Of a stretch of 18,350 nucleotides of DNA, positions 15,601 to 18,350 are shown piece by piece. Position 1 is the first letter of the stretch, and every line of letters begins with the position of its first letter. Source of the stretch: Candidatus Fibrimonadales bacterium (GTDB lineage Bacteria; Fibrobacterota; Fibrobacteria; Fibrobacterales; Fibrobacteraceae); contig WQSA01000022.1 in NCBI GenBank assembly GCA_009788135.1, forward strand, positions 1-18,350, written 5' to 3'. A program made the position numbers and the translations under genes. The notes under the pieces are model-generated. The model was not told the origin of the DNA, did not search any database, and saw nothing but the letters and a program-made list of their open reading frames with translations.

Positions 15601-17471
15601 CAAAAATTGCTTGGATAATAGGTGTTTGTGAAGCTTATATTTGCATCACCTATATCAAGTTCAGTTGTGAGATCCCCAAACTGTATTTCGCATGGGTCTC
15701 CTTGCGTATCAGCTTTTATGGCATTGATTACTTCTTGGATTGGTTTATTAGCCACTCCTACCCGAGAGCCGCCATTTTTATTAGCCGTAAATGTTTCGCC
15801 GCTACCAGTGATTATATAACGTGGGGTGTTTGGAAATACCATAACAAGGTCTTCTCCATCTGGAACTAATTCCCATCCATTACGTTTAAGCTTAAAGTTT
15901 CCTGCGAAATTTTTACCGTTTGTTACTACCGTTTCGCCTATATTATAAGTGTTTGAATAAGCAATATTGTAAATTTTATTTCCTGGAGCAAAAGAGTTCT
16001 CTCCTGTTGTGGTTATTCTCAAGTCGCTTGTGCTTATAGAGTCTGTTATATTTGGGCTGCCTCCCAAAACTATATTGCCAGAAACTGAGGAAATGGTTCC
16101 TCCTGTGATATTTACTATATAGCCACCAACAGCATCAATTTCTCCACCGCTTATGTTTATTTGTAGTCTTTCACTACTATTGTAAATTGCGTATTTCGTT
16201 GAGGAAATCTTTCCGCCGCTTATATTTATTGTTATATTATAATTAGAGGCGAGAATGGCATTTCCTTCCGTTGAAGAAATAGTTCCACCTGTAATGTTTA
16301 TGGTTGAGTTCTCGCTGACATCAAGAGTACGACCAATACTAGCGCCGCTAGTTCCTTTGCCCGGTGCATAAAGTGTTCCGCTGCTGATAGTTAAAATTGA
16401 GTTAAAAATTTTAATTGCGTAACGAGAGTTGCCAGTTGTTGTGATATCAACTTTGCTCTCTGCTTCTATAGGGTATTCAGTATAGCCGCTATAGCCCTCA
16501 AGTCTTATGACCCCTGAATAATATTTCTCTTCCGCTGTTATTTTGCCAAGAAGCGTTATTTTGCCCCAATTTGAATTTGTAAAAGAGGAGTTCTTGAATT
16601 CTATGAGATCTTCACCTATATCCAACGGACTTGTACCGTCGCCAAACTGTATCTCGCAAGGCTTACGTTTGGAATCGTTTTTTATTGCGTCAATTACAGT
16701 TTGAATTGTACCTGTTGTTCCAATCTGTAAGCCGTCCTTTTTAGCCGTAAACAACCCGTCAGCGCCAGTAATGATGTAGGCAAGCGGTATTTCTTTTACA
16801 ACAAGATTGTTCCCACTTATCGCCAAAGTATAATCACTCCCTGCAACCTTAAAATTTCCAATAAAATTTTTGCCGTTTGTTACCGCAACCGCGCCATCTG
16901 CAGAACCATCCAAATTAAGCAAGTACTGTTTATTGCCAGGAGCAAACGCATTATCTCCTGTTGTTATTACGCTCATGGTAGCAGTAGCACCCAAAGACCC
17001 TACTATATTAGGGCTGCCACCCAAAGCCAAAGACCCAAAGCTTACAATAGCAGAGCCATCGCTGTAGTTATTTGTTATATCTGCATAAATTTCAGTTGCA
17101 TAAGCTAGTATATATGTATAAATCGTAATAGTTGCACTTTCACTTGTTGAACTTATTTTGCCAAAAAGCGCAATTTTACCCCAAATATAAGGAGTCATCT
17201 CATAAGCAGGAATGGTATAATGATCAAAAAAAGCTATGCTTTCCGAACCTATATCCAGCACGCTTGTGCCATCCCCAAACTGTATCTCGCAATCCGCGCC
17301 GTCTACATCGCTCCTTATTCCTTCAATCACGCTTTGGATAGCGCCAGTTGCCACAGTTGCGTTGCCTTTTTTAGCGATAAACGACCCGCTACTGCCGGTA
17401 ATAACGTAACGATCCTGCGCCAGTGCCAGTAGGGGTAGCAGCAGCAAAGCCATAATAAACTTAACTTGCAT
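12459..17471 (-). CDS. Giant modular secreted beta-helix protein with InlB-like repeats and T9SS sorting domain
   Basis: A 1670-residue protein with signal peptide 1-19 (MQVKFIMALLLL...ALAQ|D). It holds five paralogous modules starting at about residues 20, 229, 550, 846 and 1351. Each opens with a YIITGSG-like strand, then an IQxVIxxIKxD helix, CEIQFGD / LDIG, WGKITLLGKI, beta-helix rungs (ISGGTISA-like), and closes with FAPGxKIYTL, VxNGKNFxxNFxL. Two InlB B-repeat-like domains (about 1200-1347; EGYRFIRW, NWEFIKW) separate modules 4 and 5, and module 5 is shortened at its start. Residues 1605-1670 resemble a T9SS type A sorting domain (NIPANAKVQIYNIKGKF ... LQAGVYIVKANN ... KVTVK). Probable surface adhesin or binding protein; ligand unknown. 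An alternative start is ATG at 17453. No Shine-Dalgarno is visible. It leads a likely operon with the FISUMP lipoprotein (ATGA overlap). Confidence 0.8.
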   Translation of the reverse strand: MQVKFIMALLLLPLLALAQDRYVITGSSGSFIAKKGNATVATGAIQSVIEGIRSDVDGADCEIQFGDGTSVLDIGSESIAFFDHYTIPAYEMTPYIWGKIALFGKISSTSESATITIYTYILAYATEIYADITNNYSDGSAIVSFGSLALGGSPNIVGSLGATATMSVITTGDNAFAPGNKQYLLNLDGSADGAVAVTNGKNFIGNFKVAGSDYTLAISGNNLVVKEIPLAYIITGADGLFTAKKDGLQIGTTGTIQTVIDAIKNDSKRKPCEIQFGDGTSPLDIGEDLIEFKNSSFTNSNWGKITLLGKITAEEKYYSGVIRLEGYSGYTEYPIEAESKVDITTTGNSRYAIKIFNSILTISSGTLYAPGKGTSGASIGRTLDVSENSTINITGGTISSTEGNAILASNYNITINISGGKISSTKYAIYNSSERLQINISGGEIDAVGGYIVNITGGTISSVSGNIVLGGSPNITDSISTSDLRITTTGENSFAPGNKIYNIAYSNTYNIGETVVTNGKNFAGNFKLKRNGWELVPDGEDLVMVFPNTPRYIITGSGETFTANKNGGSRVGVANKPIQEVINAIKADTQGDPCEIQFGDLTTELDIGDANISFTNTYYPSNFWGKITLFGKITSSNNTQYSGGTILISGPSVESKADIENTSTGSYAIRNQGAGSLTVSEGNIYATNTAIAYGSLTVTGGTISAMNDVILRPSSLLITGGAIKNLNNGTAIYFQDSECMGDCPEFPIVALGGNPDITGEIKMGYDTKGLLVITNGDNAFAPDVDKIYTLGFFEGDIGYDSPYLIDHNHYVGKIAVSEGKNFLANFELANVFLDLIEDNNDIKMVAIQHYIINSSGTTFTATKNGTTVGTANQPIQDVINSIKSDANGKSCIIQFGNGENELNIGSASILFDDTEAPSWGRITLLGKITGADASAKATISLNMSKSGLVKSIAEIRNTYYHISGSGNSIANNGAGTLIIDGGGVYKTNSRSCLIKNTSTGSVIVRNGTVSATGDWSSAICNSTGNITISGGTVSARDASAIDNFGIVIISGGTLGYIENNGGTMIISGSTLNNINDNNGTITISGGTLNNINDNYGTITISGGTINGNVSNGSIASKASIVLDGNPEIKGYIKTEVGKLSVISSSFAPGDKIYTLNFDENDYVPRGKIAVKNGANFTENFKLEKEAYGLLARNGDLEIQPIVEITISPTENGTAKANVASSKLPAGTQVTLTATADEGYRFIRWVATSYKEIAINNLENPATFEMPDDDVKINAVFAKLYAVTIIVDGGEDAGNNVESNDYYVAGDTVTLTPNAAENWEFIKWSSYVTITNNTFTMPAANVEITATFKFQSGYKYVKNETTYTITKSASENSIQNIISQIKTAATGEDCSIQFDNLNIGTASIEFGGTEWGNITLLGKITSSNASANGAIYLTGNVSLDSKADIAKTNGYAINNKGTGTLTISSGNISAENNAVFNFSSGTIDITGGTISAKTNAVYNASTGIISITGGTISAQEKASAVYNVMGSIVLGSSPSITGYITKLAPISTLSILANFAPGENIYTIDFARYLEGSIAVANGSEFAQNFALANKAWQLTEKNNALIASGQTSPIINKTIALENIPANAKVQIYNIKGKFLYNSQFSTLNSQISKLQAGVYIVKANNQSFKVTVK
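12519..12560 (-). repeat. Six degenerate 7-nt repeats inside the sorting domain
   Basis: Read on the minus strand: AACTCTC, AATTCTC, AACTTTA, AACTCTC, AGATCTC, AAAACTT. Three heptamers make seven codons, giving the peptide repeat NSQFSTL / NSQISKL. The unit matches the intergenic heptamers at 43-70 and 17585-17598. Confidence 0.8.
13422..13870 (-). other. Two InlB B-repeat-like domains within the giant protein
   Basis: Residues about 1200-1278 and 1279-1347 share the pattern V-x-I-x(6)-G, a VTLTxxAxExxxFIxW core and an F-x-MPxxxVxIxAxF close, which matches the divergent InlB B-repeat family. They act as rigid spacers in other surface proteins; this role is inferred here. Confidence 0.7.
14164..14367 (-). 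repeat. 51-nt tandem repeat, about four copies, in module 4
   Basis: Copies begin at 14164, 14215, 14266 and 14317, exactly 51 nt apart. The first two differ at 2 of 51 positions; the others are more diverged. Each encodes a 17-residue rung of the type GTITISGGTLNNINDNN, so every copy adds one beta-helix unit in frame. Confidence 0.85.
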
Positions 17472-17544
17472 AATGAATGAAATCTAGAAAAAAAATATAC
17501 GATTGCCCAGTTTTCCAAAATCCTCAAATTTGCTGAGCTTTTTC

Positions 17545-17553
17545 TATAGTAAA
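17545..17553 (-). promoter_or_regulatory. Putative promoter element TTTACTATA of the right surface operon
   Basis: On the minus strand TTTACTATAG lies about 74 nt before the ATG at 17471, preceded by TTTTCAGCG; the left operon site is preceded by the similar AAATCAGCA. The implied leader is about 65 nt and holds no clear Shine-Dalgarno. A second candidate, CGTATATTT, lies closer to the ATG (about 17491-17500). Confidence 0.45.
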
Positions 17554-17584
17554 CGCTGAAAAAACTTAGATTTCATGGTTTAAT

Positions 17585-17598
17585 TGAGAATTGAGAAT
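17585..17598 (-). repeat. Two 7-nt repeats (ATTCTCA) upstream of the right surface operon
   Basis: The minus strand reads ATTCTCAATTCTCAATTAA, matching the end of the array at 43-75 including the terminal ATTAA. It sits about 30 nt upstream of the TTTACTATA element. Confidence 0.8.
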
Positions 17599-17614
17599 AA
17601 AAAAGCACATTGCT
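17596..17614 (-). terminator. Weak candidate terminator of the Rpn-like gene
   Basis: On the minus strand AGCA-ATG-TGCT forms a 4-bp stem followed by TTTTTTATT, about 32 nt after the stop codon. The T-run is good but the stem is short, so the call is weak. Confidence 0.3.
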
Positions 17615-17645
17615 GTGGTATAAGGTCGGATGCTAGATATGAGGG

Positions 17646-18350
17646 TTAGTTGGGTTGCAGTCCGAGCATTTCTTTGGCCTTCGCTAAGGGGACACCCTGC
17701 TCCAAAAGGGAAAAGACTTTGGACATGCCACGGGTTTCGCCGATGGCTACGCCTTCGTTTCTGCCTCTGGCTTCGCCATCTTCGAAGCCTTCCTCGTACC
17801 GGACCTCTAGGGCCGTGTCCCAATTCCACTCGCCAAAAAGCATGTTCTCTACCTCCGACCCGTGACGGGCCAAAAAATCAACCAATATGCCGCGACCTAT
17901 GCAGCTTCTGACTGCAGTCCTGACCGCAAGCTTCAAATCCTTCTGCCTGCCGTAGCAGGCCCTCACCTCGGCTATGAACTCGCCGTAGTCGCTTAGAGAA
18001 CGGCTTCTGGACAGTATGCCGGGGTTCCTGCCCTTGTTTATGTTGTAGGCCTTCACTACCAATTCGAGGCTCGCTTCGCTCTCCAATTCGAAAGCCTCGG
18101 ACAGCCTCATTTCGGCGAAATCGGCCATTTCCTTTTCGCCATTGTACAAAACTACAAATTCAGGGGTCGGTATTTTTATTTTCTTCTCCCTGTACAAATC
18201 CTTGCTGCTCGTCATCATCTCGTATTCCCGGGCTATGTAAGAAAGCATTCTCAGCGGGATGTTCTCGTTCAGCGACGACTGGTGCTCCAATAGCACGACC
18301 AGCTTGTCTTCTATAACGAAAGCTACGTCGTTCAGCCGCTCCATGAAGAG
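17646..18350 (-). CDS. Rpn / PD-(D/E)XK_2 family putative transposase-nuclease, N-terminus cut by window edge
   Basis: The reading frame stays open to the window edge (two more codons, Leu-Phe, precede the ATG at 18344), so the true start lies outside. It carries the family core LLEHQSSLNENIPLRMLSY, where the Glu of EHQS is the expected nuclease acidic/Gln position; the preceding catalytic Asp should lie beyond the edge. Further downstream are PEFVVLYNGEKE, a helical middle, a low-complexity GFEDGEARGRNEGVAIGETRG stretch cut into shorter repeats of Gly-Glu, and a closing LLEQGVPLAKAKEMLGL motif, typical of these proteins. Related Rpn proteins are DNA endonucleases that promote recombination. 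Base composition differs: three 60-nt samples counted 38, 32 and 28 G+C, against 26 in a sample from the DHH gene. Probable horizontally acquired element. Confidence 0.75.
   Translation of the reverse strand, partial: LFMERLNDVAFVIEDKLVVLLEHQSSLNENIPLRMLSYIAREYEMMTSSKDLYREKKIKIPTPEFVVLYNGEKEMADFAEMRLSEAFELESEASLELVVKAYNINKGRNPGILSRSRSLSDYGEFIAEVRACYGRQKDLKLAVRTAVRSCIGRGILVDFLARHGSEVENMLFGEWNWDTALEVRYEEGFEDGEARGRNEGVAIGETRGMSKVFSLLEQGVPLAKAKEMLGLQPN

Noticed and set aside
16111..16119. Fourth TTTACTATA copy as a promoter
   Set aside because: It lies in the interior of the 1670-residue gene on the opposite strand with no gene downstream; probably chance.

Overview
The window most likely comes from a member of the Fibrobacterota (Fibrobacter or termite-gut Fibromonas-like). 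The best evidence is a short lipoprotein (11815-12462) with a serine-run linker and a Fibrobacter succinogenes major paralogous (FISUMP) domain. Supporting evidence is two very large secreted repeat proteins ending in type IX secretion (T9SS) type-A-like sorting domains, a system of the Fibrobacteres-Chlorobi-Bacteroidetes group. Shine-Dalgarno sequences are mostly absent. The DNA is moderately AT-rich except at the extreme right end.

Left block (112-6926, + strand) looks like a three-gene surface operon: a small outer-membrane beta-barrel protein, a lipoprotein made of eight Ig-like repeats of about 85 residues, and a 1360-residue beta-helix/carbohydrate-binding-like protein with a T9SS-type C terminus. 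The last two genes overlap by ATGA.

Centre (6906-10059) holds ordinary cell functions: a two-gene minus-strand unit (YugP-like membrane zinc metallopeptidase, then a YhcC-like radical SAM protein started by TTG inside a TTGA overlap), divergent from a plus-strand DHH phosphoesterase with a PGDYG-like C-terminal segment.

Right block (17471 down to 10064, minus strand) is a second surface operon: a 1670-residue secreted protein built from five paralogous beta-helix modules plus two InlB-like repeats and a T9SS sorting domain, then the FISUMP lipoprotein (ATGA overlap), a CsgG/FlgO-like envelope protein (2-nt gap), and a CorA-like transporter (18-nt gap) whose GMN signature reads SMN. The two surface operons point toward each other and each pairs a giant sorted protein with a lipoprotein through a 4-nt overlap.

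Far right (17646-18350) is an edge-truncated Rpn/PD-(D/E)XK_2 transposase-family gene with visibly higher GC, probably a mobile newcomer.

The main unexplained signals are a shared TTTACTATA element before three transcription units, two of them only 9-12 nt before the start codon (possible near-leaderless mRNAs); a 7-nt repeat (AATTCTC-like) upstream of both surface operons and also inside the sorting domain of the 1670-residue protein; and recent tandem duplications in the repeat genes. No tRNA, rRNA, CRISPR array or insertion-sequence ends were seen.
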